Source: an uncultured Roseiflexaceae bacterium
GTDB taxonomy: Bacteria > Chloroflexota > Chloroflexia > Chloroflexales > Roseiflexaceae
Assembly: GCA_937988885.1 (NCBI GenBank)
Contig: CALKHR010000099.1
Span: 1 to 42,706, forward strand
Direction of reading: 5' to 3'
DNA length: 42,706 nt
The position numbers and the translations under genes are program-made. Shown piece after piece: positions 27,313-34,996 of the stretch; positions within the stretch are counted from its first letter, which is position 1, and each line of letters begins with the position of its first letter. The notes beneath the pieces were generated by a model. It was not told the DNA's origin, made no database searches, and worked only from the letters and a program-made list of their open reading frames with translations.

Positions 27313-28440
27313 ATGATACCGCTATTTCTTGATCCACGCGAGATCGCACGGGGTTGTGCCGAGGCCGAATTGCCTGCCTGGGCCTCCGAGATGCTCCAGA
27401 ACGCCGCTGCACGCATCGCAGCCGATGCCCAACAAACGGCTGCAATGGCCGACCTTCACCGCTGCATCTTCGATTCCCACGAGGAGATTCAACCACTCAC
27501 CGAACGACTCGATCCCCTATTCGGCGACGACGCGCAACTGATGCACGCGTTGCTGATCCTCGACACGCTGCGGTTGGTGCGCGAGCGGCAGGCCGCGCGG
27601 GGCGCTCCGCCCGAACTCGCTCCGCAGGTCAACCGCCGCCACGGGATTGCCTGGCTGCAACGGGCCTTTGCGCAGCCCGGCAGCATCTCCGACGAGGATT
27701 GGATGCCAGGCTGGTTTCGCACCGTTGCGAGCGGCAACTTATACCGATTGGGGCGGCTGGAGTTTATCCCCAAGCGCTGGGCGTATCCCTTCCGCGTCTA
27801 CCGCCATCGGCGAGATGCGACGACGGTTGTGCTTGTTGAGGACGGCGAATCGTTCACTGAGCAAGGCTATTTAGTGGGCGAGCCTACGTGGAAGGCGACA
27901 CTGCAGGAGGACGAGACGGCGATCATCGGCATGCCGATCTCGCCGCTGGGCCACGCCCTACGCGAGCCGATACGCTTGGCGCGCGACGAGTGGGACTTAG
28001 TGCTGGGGCAGGGCCAATACGTGCTTGACATGCACATCCCCGAGCACGATCCAATGACGCTCGACCTGCTGCGCGACGCGATGGAGCAGGCCGAGGTGTT
28101 CTTTCCGCGCTACTACCCCGACATGCCGTTTGTGGCGTACACGTGCGATTCGTGGGTGTTCAGCCCGTTCCTCAGCGAGATGTTGCAGCCGCAATCGAAT
28201 ATTCTGCGCTGGCATCGCGAGGGCTACCTGATGCCCGCTTATGGGGGTGTGGAGTGGCTGCTGCTGTTTGTGTTCGGCTCAAAAGAGGTTGATGTGGCCA
28301 CCGCGCCCCGCGATACGCAACTGCGGCGTGCGGTGCTTGAGCGCTTGGAGCAGGGGTTGCCGTTGTTCTGCGGCTTGTACATGCTGTTGCGGCAAGATCT
28401 GCCGCGCTTCGGCACGCAGCCGTATCGTACCCAAGCGTAG
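27313..28440 (+). CDS. NAT_N/GNAT_C-type acyltransferase-domain protein
   Basis: I start at ATG 27313 since AAGGA (27300-27304) is 8 nt upstream; the frame extends further back but would overlap the divergent gene. The 375-residue protein matches the two-domain acyltransferase layout found in many Chloroflexi and Firmicutes. An alpha-helical N-terminal half contains ALLILDTLRLVRERQAARG, and a GNAT-like C-terminal half contains FIPKRWAYPFRVYR, YVLDMHIPEHDPMT, FFPRYYPDMPF and YTCDSWVFSP. The acceptor is unknown. It is transcribed divergently from the sugar-acid operon across a shared operator, so it may be regulated with it. Confidence 0.7.
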   Translation: MIPLFLDPREIARGCAEAELPAWASEMLQNAAARIAADAQQTAAMADLHRCIFDSHEEIQPLTERLDPLFGDDAQLMHALLILDTLRLVRERQAARGAPPELAPQVNRRHGIAWLQRAFAQPGSISDEDWMPGWFRTVASGNLYRLGRLEFIPKRWAYPFRVYRHRRDATTVVLVEDGESFTEQGYLVGEPTWKATLQEDETAIIGMPISPLGHALREPIRLARDEWDLVLGQGQYVLDMHIPEHDPMTLDLLRDAMEQAEVFFPRYYPDMPFVAYTCDSWVFSPFLSEMLQPQSNILRWHREGYLMPAYGGVEWLLLFVFGSKEVDVATAPRDTQLRRAVLERLEQGLPLFCGLYMLLRQDLPRFGTQPYRTQA

Positions 28441-28470
28441 CGGGGGCGATGTTGCTCAAAAGCAATGCTT

Positions 28471-28564
28471 TGTCATTCCTCATTTCGTGCTGCACACTTA
28501 TTCGGAATCTCATCGTTCTACTTGGTACTATGCGCTGAGATCTCTCACTTCGTTCGAGATGACA
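28471..28564. repeat. MITE-like repeat, copy 1
   Basis: It begins TGTCATTCC and ends CGTTCGAGATGACA, forming near-inverted ends, with GAATCTCAT and GAGATCTCTCACTTCG inside. The same ends occur at 32451-32578 and in the array at 41280-41960. A partial copy (GTCATTCTGAACG) follows at about 28589-28601. The spacer 28441-28771 holds no gene apart from repeats. Confidence 0.55.
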
Positions 28565-28640
28565 ATGCTTTTCGATGTTTTCCCGAGTCATTCTGAACGT
28601 TAATTCTGCATTTCAACAGATACCAGCACTAACATGGCAA

Positions 28641-28755
28641 GTGGTATCGAGGCGCTGTGCATAGCAGCGCCTCGACACCACAAAACAAGGAAGTACCTTG
28701 CTGCCGCAGGCGCAAACGGCTTTTGTCACTACCCAACCGGATTCAGCATACATGA
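28641..28755. repeat. Hairpin-family repeat, copy B
   Basis: TCGAGGCGCTG (28647-28657) pairs perfectly with CAGCGCCTCGA (28665-28675), and the stem extends by GTGGT/ACCAC with one mismatch (28641-28681). The following segment with TACCTTGCTGCCGCAGG and TACCCAACCGG is homologous to copy A (3084-3150). The minus strand aligns with copy C at 34645-34716. It ends just before the ribosome binding site of the next gene and could be its leader. Confidence 0.5.
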
Positions 28756-28771
28756 ACAATAGGAGATCGCA

Positions 28772-29692
28772 ATGACTCGCACTCCAACGGAGTTGGCCGC
28801 GCAACTTCAGGGTTTGTTATCGTTCCCGGTGACGCCGTTCACTGCGGAGAATGAGATCGATGTGGCGCGCTACCGCGACCATATCCAGTTTATGGCCGGG
28901 CACAACCCAAGCGGGTTGTTTGTGTGCGGTGGCACTGGCGAGTTCTATTCGCTGGATTTGGCCGAGTTCACCGCGCTGGTACGGGCGGGAGTCGAGGAGG
29001 CAGCGGGTCGCTTACCGATCGTGGCTGGCGTGGGCTACGGCACGCGCTTGGCGATCGAGTTTGCGAAGGCGGCGGAGCAGGCCGGTGCCGATGGGCTGAT
29101 GGTGATGCCACCGTATCTGCTGGTCTCCGAGCAGGAGGGCTTGTTCCAGCACTATCGAGCGGTGGCCGAATCGACCAAACTCGGCGTTATCCTCTATCAG
29201 CGCGACAATGCGATCTTCACCCCCGCCACCGTCGCGCGCCTGGCCGAGATCCCGAATGTGATCGGCTTCAAGGACGGCTACGGCGATATGGAGCGTCTGC
29301 TGCGGATTCGGCTGGCGGTGGGTGATCGCCTAACCTTCCTGAACGGCTTGCCGACCGCCGAGTTGTCGATGCCCGCCTTCTTCGGGATGGGCGTGCGCAA
29401 CTATTCGTCGGCAGTGTTCAACTTCGTGCCGGAGATCGCGTGGGCCTTCAACCGGGCGGCGACGGCTGGCGATATGGCGCGCTGCGAGCAGTTGTTACAG
29501 GGCTTTTATCGGCCATTCGGCGAGTTGCGCGATAAGGTGCGCGGCTATGCGGTGTCGTTGATCAAGGCGGGCGTCGAGATCACGACGGGGCGCAGCGTTG
29601 GCAGCGCCCGCGCGCCGCTGCTCGACCCGACGCCGGAGCACCGCGAGGAACTGCGCAAGATCGTGGAGCGCGGCTTGGCGCTGCTGGGCTAA
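28772..29692 (+). CDS. kdgD: 5-dehydro-4-deoxyglucarate dehydratase
   Basis: The 306-residue protein is a DHDPS/NAL-family TIM barrel with the KdgD-type motifs GLLSFPVTPF, FVCGGTGEFYSL, PPYLLVSEQEGL, Y142 in LYQRDNA and the Schiff-base lysine K167 in IGFKDGYGD. It converts 5-dehydro-4-deoxy-D-glucarate to 2-oxoglutarate semialdehyde with loss of CO2 and water. This is the step after glucarate or galactarate dehydratase in the oxidative uronate pathway. ATG 28772 follows AGGAG at 6-nt spacing. The preceding dehydratase and dehydrogenase-like genes support the role. No 2-oxoglutarate semialdehyde dehydrogenase is present in the window. Confidence 0.88.
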   Translation: MTRTPTELAAQLQGLLSFPVTPFTAENEIDVARYRDHIQFMAGHNPSGLFVCGGTGEFYSLDLAEFTALVRAGVEEAAGRLPIVAGVGYGTRLAIEFAKAAEQAGADGLMVMPPYLLVSEQEGLFQHYRAVAESTKLGVILYQRDNAIFTPATVARLAEIPNVIGFKDGYGDMERLLRIRLAVGDRLTFLNGLPTAELSMPAFFGMGVRNYSSAVFNFVPEIAWAFNRAATAGDMARCEQLLQGFYRPFGELRDKVRGYAVSLIKAGVEITTGRSVGSARAPLLDPTPEHREELRKIVERGLALLG

Positions 29693-29713
29693 GACCTTTG
29701 CGATGAGCAATCG

Positions 29714-29734
29714 GGGCAGCCGCTGTGGCTGCCC
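29714..29734. terminator. Hairpin between convergent kdgD and kinase genes
   Basis: GGGCAGCC (29714-29721) pairs with GGCTGCCC (29727-29734), loop GCTGT, 22 bp after the kdgD stop. No strong T-run. Confidence 0.5.
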
Positions 29735-29864
29735 TGTATTGCGCAACCGCGTGAGTATCGCCCGAAGTGCGATGCCGCCCAGACTGCATTCGTAAGCGGA
29801 GGCATGACCACGGGCGCTGCGGCTGGAACGACGCTTTCTTTTCCCCAACAAACACTGAGCCAGA

Positions 29865-32069
29865 TTACGCCCCGTGGGCGCGCTCCTGCTCCAGCGTATG
29901 CGGCGTGATGGTGGTGACCTGCGGGATGGTTTGGCGGACGGGCAGCCGCACCTGCACGGTGGTGCCCGTCTGCCAGATGCTCTCGATCTGGATCTCGCCG
30001 CCGAGCCCGGCCAGGTAATCTTTGGTCCAGAACAGGCCGAAGCCCAAGCCGGTCTCTTTCGTGGTCCAGCCCATCTCGAAGATGGCGTTGAGGTATTCGG
30101 GCGGGATGCCGATGCCGTTGTCGCGGATGCGCACGCCGATCCATTCGCCATCCTCCTGCCAACTTTCGATGGTGAGTTCGCGTGGGTCGTGTGTGTCGAA
30201 GTTGGGTTCGGTGGCGCGCGTGCGGTCGCTGGCGTGCCGCGCTTCAATCGCTTCGACGGCGTTTTTGATCAGCACTTTGAACGCTTCGATCAGCATGTCC
30301 GAGACGGTGGAGATCTGCGGGAGGTCGGGTTCGATGTGGATGTGCACCCATTGCTGCTTGACGGGCAGCACTCGGTTGAGCGCTCGCAGCAGGCAGTCGT
30401 TGATGTCGGTCGGGGCGTTGTGGATCAGCCGCCACGGCTCGTGCAGCGTGTCGAGCAGGTGCGACGATTGTTTGAGGCGTTCGAGCGCGACGGGCACTTG
30501 GTCGAGCGTTTCGCGCTGTAGGGACAGCACATTGGCCCGCGTTTCGGGATCGGCTTCGGTCTGCAGTTGCTGATCGAACATGTGGAGCAGTTGCAGGGTC
30601 ACTTTGGCACCACCCACGTGGTTGCGCAGTGCGTGGATGGAGGCAGCGGCGCCGAAGGCCATCTTGCCGAAGATTTCGGCGGTTTGGCGACGATGTTCGG
30701 ATTGTCGGTAGATGTGGGCGTTGTGCAGGCCCATCGCGACTTGCTGGCCGATCAGTTGCAGTCCGGAGATCTCGCCCTGCGAGAAGCGCCGCGAGCGGGT
30801 GAACACGAGCAGGTTGCCGATCAGGCGTGGGCGTTCGGGGTGATCGGGATGCCCATCGAGGTAGAAGGGCACGGCGATGACTTGGTGTACACCCATCTGC
30901 TGCTGGATGGCATCGATCTGGGGTTTTGCCTCGATCGGGACGATCGGCGTGAGGAGGGCGTAGATGTCATCGCTCGTCTGTGGTTGGCCCCGTTGGGCGG
31001 CGATGATGCTGAGGTTGACGGCGTGGCTGGCCTGGTTGAGGTTGACGGCGTGATTGGCGGGATTGCTGAGGCTGATCGGGCCGTTCGAGCTGTACTGCGA
31101 GATCTGGGCCTCCCATTCGCGCAGTCGCTCGGCATCGGCCACGGAGGGGTGGAACGCGAACGCCCGAATGGGCAGCGCGCCGTTCGCTTCGTGCGTGGCG
31201 ACCATGGCCACCGCGTAGCCGAGTTTATGTACAACACCATCTGCCACCATGCGTAGGATGCGTTCTTCATCCTGCAGGTGCTGTTGGATGCCGTAGACGA
31301 GTTCTTGGATGTAGGCGATCTGGTCGCGCAACTGCTCGCTGAGGATGACTTCGGCGGCGCGGCGCCCGAACGCGGTGAGCGTGGCGATGTCGCTGAGTGT
31401 GATGGTGCCGCGCTTGAGGGCGAACAGGTTGCCGACCATCTCGGGTTCGGCGTTGGCATCGCCGGAGGGGCGCAAGAAGAACGGCACGGCGATGACTTGT
31501 TTGACGCCGAGGAAGGCTTGGATGCCTGCGATGATTGGCCGTGTGGCGGGCGGCGCGATCGGCGTGAACAGGCTGTAGAGGTCGTTGCGCACAACGGGCG
31601 CGCCGCTGCGGGCGGCGAGCACGCTGAGGTTTTCGGCATAGGCCGGATCGTAGATCTTCACCCGCGCCACTTGCGGGTCGCTGAGGCTGACTGGCTGTGG
31701 GGTGAGTTGCGAGACTTGTTGCTCCCATTGGTGGAGTTGTTCGAGCGAGAAGACGTTGGTGTCGAACCAGAGCGCACGAACTGCCAACTCGTCGCCTTTT
31801 TCGTAGGTCGCGACCATCGCGCCCAGGTAGCCGAGGCTGCCCACCACGTCGCGCACGATGCCGTCGAGCGCATCTTGCAGTGTTGCGCCGCTGTGATGGG
31901 GTTGGTCGAAGGCGATGAATTGGTCGTGATGGGGCGTGTGGGCATGGCGACGCCCAACCCAGGCGAAGGGGGGAAGGTTGGCGATGCGCTCTGCCATCTG
32001 GCTAGTGAGCAGATGATTGATCAGCCGTGGCAACGCATCGATCAAGGGACGCACCAGGGAGTTGGACAT
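29865..32069 (-). CDS. Soluble sensor histidine kinase with tandem GAF-like domains
   Basis: The protein of about 734 residues (ATG 32069, GAGG at 7-nt spacing) has two similar GAF-like modules in series (about 50-235 and 255-440). Each carries parallel motifs such as LGYLGAMVATYE / LGYAVAMVATHE, NLSVLAARSG / NLSIIAAQRG and VIAVPFFL / VIAVPFYL, so the second arose by internal duplication. A helical region with ASIHALRNHVGG holds the likely phospho-acceptor His. The C-terminal HATPase_c domain has NAVEAIEA (N box), DNGIGIPP (G1), GLGFGLFW (G2) and GTTVQVRLP. No membrane segments are seen, so it is cytoplasmic. No response regulator is adjacent. The ligand sensed is unknown. Confidence 0.85.
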   Translation of the reverse strand: MSNSLVRPLIDALPRLINHLLTSQMAERIANLPPFAWVGRRHAHTPHHDQFIAFDQPHHSGATLQDALDGIVRDVVGSLGYLGAMVATYEKGDELAVRALWFDTNVFSLEQLHQWEQQVSQLTPQPVSLSDPQVARVKIYDPAYAENLSVLAARSGAPVVRNDLYSLFTPIAPPATRPIIAGIQAFLGVKQVIAVPFFLRPSGDANAEPEMVGNLFALKRGTITLSDIATLTAFGRRAAEVILSEQLRDQIAYIQELVYGIQQHLQDEERILRMVADGVVHKLGYAVAMVATHEANGALPIRAFAFHPSVADAERLREWEAQISQYSSNGPISLSNPANHAVNLNQASHAVNLSIIAAQRGQPQTSDDIYALLTPIVPIEAKPQIDAIQQQMGVHQVIAVPFYLDGHPDHPERPRLIGNLLVFTRSRRFSQGEISGLQLIGQQVAMGLHNAHIYRQSEHRRQTAEIFGKMAFGAAASIHALRNHVGGAKVTLQLLHMFDQQLQTEADPETRANVLSLQRETLDQVPVALERLKQSSHLLDTLHEPWRLIHNAPTDINDCLLRALNRVLPVKQQWVHIHIEPDLPQISTVSDMLIEAFKVLIKNAVEAIEARHASDRTRATEPNFDTHDPRELTIESWQEDGEWIGVRIRDNGIGIPPEYLNAIFEMGWTTKETGLGFGLFWTKDYLAGLGGEIQIESIWQTGTTVQVRLPVRQTIPQVTTITPHTLEQERAHGA

Positions 32070-32309
32070 CAACATGCCTCAATTCTGGTAGTTATTCGTG
32101 AGCAGCATCGCTTGGTTGCTACGGGTGAGTTATGCGATTCTGCCAGGAACAACGTGCAATGATGAATGTGAGTGTTTGTTGGCGCATCAAGGTGCTGCTC
32201 CTTTTAATGAAACTAAACGTTCATTTGGAGTTATTTTGAGCATGTTGTGAGGGGAATTTATATGCCATTTGGCAGAGTGGGTGAATATTACATTGAATGA
32301 TACGGTGGT

Positions 32310-32377
32310 GTGACGTTTCGTGACAAGGTGATCGGGTAGCAAGGTGACGTTTCGTGACAAGGTGACCGGGTGACTTG
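32310..32377. repeat. GTGAC-rich tandem repeat (2 x 34 bp)
   Basis: GTGACGTTTCGTGACAAGG starts at 32310 and again at 32344, followed each time by TGA(T/C)CGGGT. Related GTGAC/GTCAC sequence in opposite orientation lies at 34731-34788. It lies in the 578-bp spacer 32076-32653, which holds no gene. Confidence 0.6.
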
Positions 32378-32450
32378 GTGAAGAATCACTTCACGAAAAG
32401 GTAGAGTCATTCTGAATGCACTGTTTTATCAGTCTTTGACAGTTCTCATT

Positions 32451-32578
32451 GTCATTCCGAACGAGCCTTTAGGCGAAGTGAGGAATCTCATTGCTCTGCA
32501 TTGTATTGCGCTTTGAGATCTCTCCCCATTCGCTTCGCTCAGGGCTTCGACCGTTCGAGATGACAGCGCTTTTCGTTG
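32451..32578. repeat. MITE-like repeat, copy 2
   Basis: It runs from GTCATTCCGAACGAGCC to CGTTCGAGATGACAGCGCTT followed by TTCGTTG. The last 27 bp are identical to the end of the 41.3-41.96 kb array. Inside are GTGAGGAATCTCATTG and TTTGAGATCTCTCC. The terminal sequences are approximate inverted repeats. Confidence 0.6.
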
Positions 32579-32653
32579 AATCGGAAAGTGTGGAAAACTT
32601 CTAAAACAGAGCAGTTAGTTATGGGCCAGCAAAGTGCGGTTCCGTGGGAAGGA

Positions 32654-33250
32654 CTACGCCTTGCGCACGGGGTAGCGCAGGTGCGTCACACCAACGCCCG
32701 CGATCACTTTGGGGTTGCCGAGGACAACGGGCACATCGGCGAGGTTATCGAAGAGGCGAACGCCGGAGCCGAGCAGCAGCGGCACAACATCGATGCTGAG
32801 TTCGTCGAGCAATCCGGCTTTCAGGAGTTGTTGGATGGTGTCTGCGCCGTGGACGCCGACGGCCTTACCGTTGGCTGCGGCTTTGGCCTGCAGCACAGCA
32901 CTCTCGATGCCGTCGGTCACGAAGTGCACCGTCGAGTCGGGCCGTGGCCATCCCTCGGGGATCTGATGGGTGACGACGAATGCTGGCCCCCACGCGTGCT
33001 TCCCGCCCCAACCACCTGCGACCTCGAATGTGCGGCGTCCCGTCAGCACCGCACCGAGTTCTGACCAAAGGCTACGAATGTGCTCAGCGCTCGGCTCGGA
33101 TACCTTGAACGTCATCGGGTCCGCCCCTCCGGCGTGAAATTCAGCATCCCCCGATGAGAAGTACCAATCGAACACCTCGCCTACGCCATCGTTGCGGTCG
33201 GCAACGAAGCCGTCGAGCGACATTGACATGATCGCGATAACCCTTGACAC
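32654..33250 (-). CDS. Dihydrofolate reductase-like / RibD C-terminal domain protein
   Basis: The 198-residue protein has the RibD-C/DHFR-like fold signature: MSMSLDGFVADRND near the start, VLTGRRTFEVAGGW, then GADTIQQLLKAGLLDELSIDVVPLLLGSGVRLF at the end. Members are NADPH-binding reductases, mostly uncharacterised. It stands alone between unrelated genes. I keep the GTG start at 33250 because AAGGA precedes it at 6-nt spacing, although ATG codons lie a few residues downstream. Confidence 0.85.
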   Translation of the reverse strand: MSRVIAIMSMSLDGFVADRNDGVGEVFDWYFSSGDAEFHAGGADPMTFKVSEPSAEHIRSLWSELGAVLTGRRTFEVAGGWGGKHAWGPAFVVTHQIPEGWPRPDSTVHFVTDGIESAVLQAKAAANGKAVGVHGADTIQQLLKAGLLDELSIDVVPLLLGSGVRLFDNLADVPVVLGNPKVIAGVGVTHLRYPVRKA

Positions 33251-33287
33251 AGATGTTCCTTCCTAGCAGGACGAGCTTATCACCGTT

Positions 33288-33333
33288 TGTGTGGATGTCG
33301 AGGCGCTCCTATGAGCAATACCTCGACATCACT
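33288..33333. repeat. Hairpin-family repeat, copy D
   Basis: GATGTCGAGG (33294-33303) pairs perfectly with CCTCGACATC (33321-33330). The loop contains CGCTCCTATGAGC, resembling the GAGGCGCTGCTATG of copy B on its minus strand. It sits between the RibD-like and peptidase E-like genes. Confidence 0.45.
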
Positions 33334-33422
33334 TTCCCAGAAGTTGATGGTATCAGTTTGCAAGGAAGGGCTGTGTACTACACATCACTTCTAGTAACAA
33401 CCCGTATGTGGTATGACACCCA

Positions 33423-34088
33423 TCATGGTGTAAAGAGTTTCCAGTGCCCCTCGGATACCACATCGACGATGCCATCGACCACTTTGATGGCGGTTTCGTC
33501 GTCGATCGCGTAGGTTGGCACAGGAACCTCGGCGGCCATTCGTTCCACCTTGGCCAAGGAACTCTCCGGGTGATCCTCGTGATCGAGGTGCGGAAGCACC
33601 GCGAAATCAACCAACCCCAATCCCGTAGCGATGACGAAGGGTTTTTGTGGTTCGTTGAACGTCTCAGCGAACACGGGGGCTGGCGCCATACTGCCAGCGC
33701 TCAACCCCACATAGACCGTCTCATGCAGCGAGGGCAACAGATCTGCCAGCCCTGACTCCTGCATCCAACGGCAGAGGTACAGCACATCGCCGCCAAACAC
33801 TAACAACACATCGGTCTGCTGAACGGCAGCGACCCAATACTCTTTGTCGATGCTAGGCAGCGCCGTGAGTTCCAACACGCCCAATGATTTCCAGCCCAGT
33901 TCGCTCATCGGGCTGGAGGTGGTTCCAGTAATGAAACGATAGGCCATCGAAGGCCCAATGAGGAAGGGGTAAATGGCAGTGGGGATGCAGAGGGCATTGC
34001 AATCGCTGATCGGCTTGCCCAGAAGGTCTATAAGCGCGCTGTGAATACTGGTGTTTCTGATGCCCGCCGAGGTGAGAAGATACTTCAC
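33423..34088 (-). CDS. Peptidase E-like (S51, class I glutamine amidotransferase-like) protein
   Basis: The 221-residue protein has the peptidase E fold features: LLVFGGDVLYL (about 95-105), the nucleophile elbow GLSAGSM with S130, and a possible catalytic His in VLPHLDH (H167). Peptidase E cleaves Asp-X dipeptides; related proteins include cyanophycinase. Length fits peptidase E. It is a single gene on the minus strand upstream of the RibD-like gene and could be co-expressed with it, although a hairpin repeat lies between them. Substrate uncertain. Confidence 0.78.
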   Translation of the reverse strand: MKYLLTSAGIRNTSIHSALIDLLGKPISDCNALCIPTAIYPFLIGPSMAYRFITGTTSSPMSELGWKSLGVLELTALPSIDKEYWVAAVQQTDVLLVFGGDVLYLCRWMQESGLADLLPSLHETVYVGLSAGSMAPAPVFAETFNEPQKPFVIATGLGLVDFAVLPHLDHEDHPESSLAKVERMAAEVPVPTYAIDDETAIKVVDGIVDVVSEGHWKLFTP

Positions 34089-34136
34089 GCTTCCGCTCCT
34101 TGATGGTGGAGTGAGAGCCGAACACTCACCCTCGAT

Positions 34137-34508
34137 TTACGATGTGACGACTTCTTGCCGCAGGATCTTATGCATCGGCCTGCCCTTCGCCAATTCGTCG
34201 ATGAGCTTGTCCATGTAGCGCACCTTCCGCATCACCGGGTCCTCGATATCTTCCACACGGACGCCACACACCACACCTTTGATCTGCGAAGCATTGGGGT
34301 TAAACTGCGGCGCCTCGTTAAAGAAACGCTCAAGGGTGCTCCCGGTGTCGATCTGATGTTGCAGTCCTTCTCGGTCGTAGCCCGTCAACCAGCAGATAAC
34401 CTCATCAACCTCTTCCTTCGTGCGGTTCTTCCGTTCGGCCTTCTGAATGTACATCGGGTAAACGCTGGAGAACGTTATGCGGTAGATGCGGTCCAGATTC
34501 TGTTTCAT
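34137..34508 (-). CDS. DUF2200 family protein
   Basis: ATG 34508 follows GGAGG at 7-nt spacing, giving 123 residues. Family features are RIYRITFSSVYPMYIQKAERK, EVDEVICWLTGYD and FNPNASQIKGVVCGVRVEDI. The function is unknown; the domain is small, cytoplasmic and common in bacteria. It has its own consensus promoter and lies 48 bp upstream of the peptidase E-like gene, so the two may form a short transcription unit. Confidence 0.82.
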   Translation of the reverse strand: MKQNLDRIYRITFSSVYPMYIQKAERKNRTKEEVDEVICWLTGYDREGLQHQIDTGSTLERFFNEAPQFNPNASQIKGVVCGVRVEDIEDPVMRKVRYMDKLIDELAKGRPMHKILRQEVVTS

Positions 34509-34585
34509 CGGGATTCCTCCTGTCTCTCGCGGCCCTGATACTACCAACTCAGCCGGAGCGCAACCCTTTACAGAACACATGTTCA

Positions 34586-34613
34586 ATTATATAATAGGGC
34601 CTTGAGTTGTCAA
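34586..34613 (-). promoter_or_regulatory. Consensus sigma-70-type promoter for DUF2200 gene
   Basis: On the minus strand TTGACA (34613-34608) and TATAAT (34591-34586) are separated by 16 bp. The start codon is about 75 bp downstream. Confidence 0.7.
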
Positions 34614-34644
34614 GATGTTTGCGAAGCGCAGTTGAGGGCGGATG

Positions 34645-34716
34645 AGCTTGCGGCAGTAAGCCCGTTGCTTCTTTTTGTGGTGTGGCGCACCGCTACGCGC
34701 AACGTGCCACAGCCAT
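34645..34716. repeat. Hairpin-family repeat, copy C
   Basis: The plus strand reads TTGCGGCAGTAAG, a T-rich run with TTTTTGTGGTG, then the hairpin TGTGGC (34681-34686) with GCCACA (34706-34711) around ACCGCTACGCGC. It aligns with the minus strand of copy B, but the stem bases differ on both sides. The spacer 34614-34996 holds no gene. Confidence 0.45.
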
Positions 34717-34730
34717 GCCAGGGAGAGAAG

Positions 34731-34788
34731 GTGACATTACTCGGTCACCAGGTCACCCAATCACGAACGTCACTTTGTCACGAACACG
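34731..34788. repeat. GTGAC/GTCAC-rich sequence
   Basis: GTGAC and GTCAC words recur (GGTCACCAGGTCACCC, GTCACTTTGTCACGAAC). The minus strand resembles the 34-bp tandem repeat at 32310-32377. Confidence 0.4.
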
Positions 34789-34996
34789 TTCCGCCGCAAG
34801 GCCGATGACAGCTACGCTTCGATGTGGTAGCCTTACGCTACTCGTCCGAATAGATCACTATATTCGTACGAACTCGCAAATACCGGGTAAATTGCGAACA
34901 CGTCAGAAACGCTAGCCGTGAGCATATGCCTCGCTCACGGCTTTTAAGCGTGCCTTTCAATGGGTTTTCAGGTTCAACGAGAGGAGCAGAGCCATT

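Noticed and set aside
28641..28755. c-di-GMP (GEMM-I) riboswitch on the minus strand
   Set aside because: There is slight similarity around GACAAAAGCC and GGCAGCAAGGTA, but the conserved P1 and tetraloop-receptor parts are not visible and the orientation is opposite to the downstream gene.
31278..32162. Plus-strand frame antisense to the kinase
   Set aside because: Shadow of GC-rich codons; the minus strand encodes recognisable GAF and HATPase domains.
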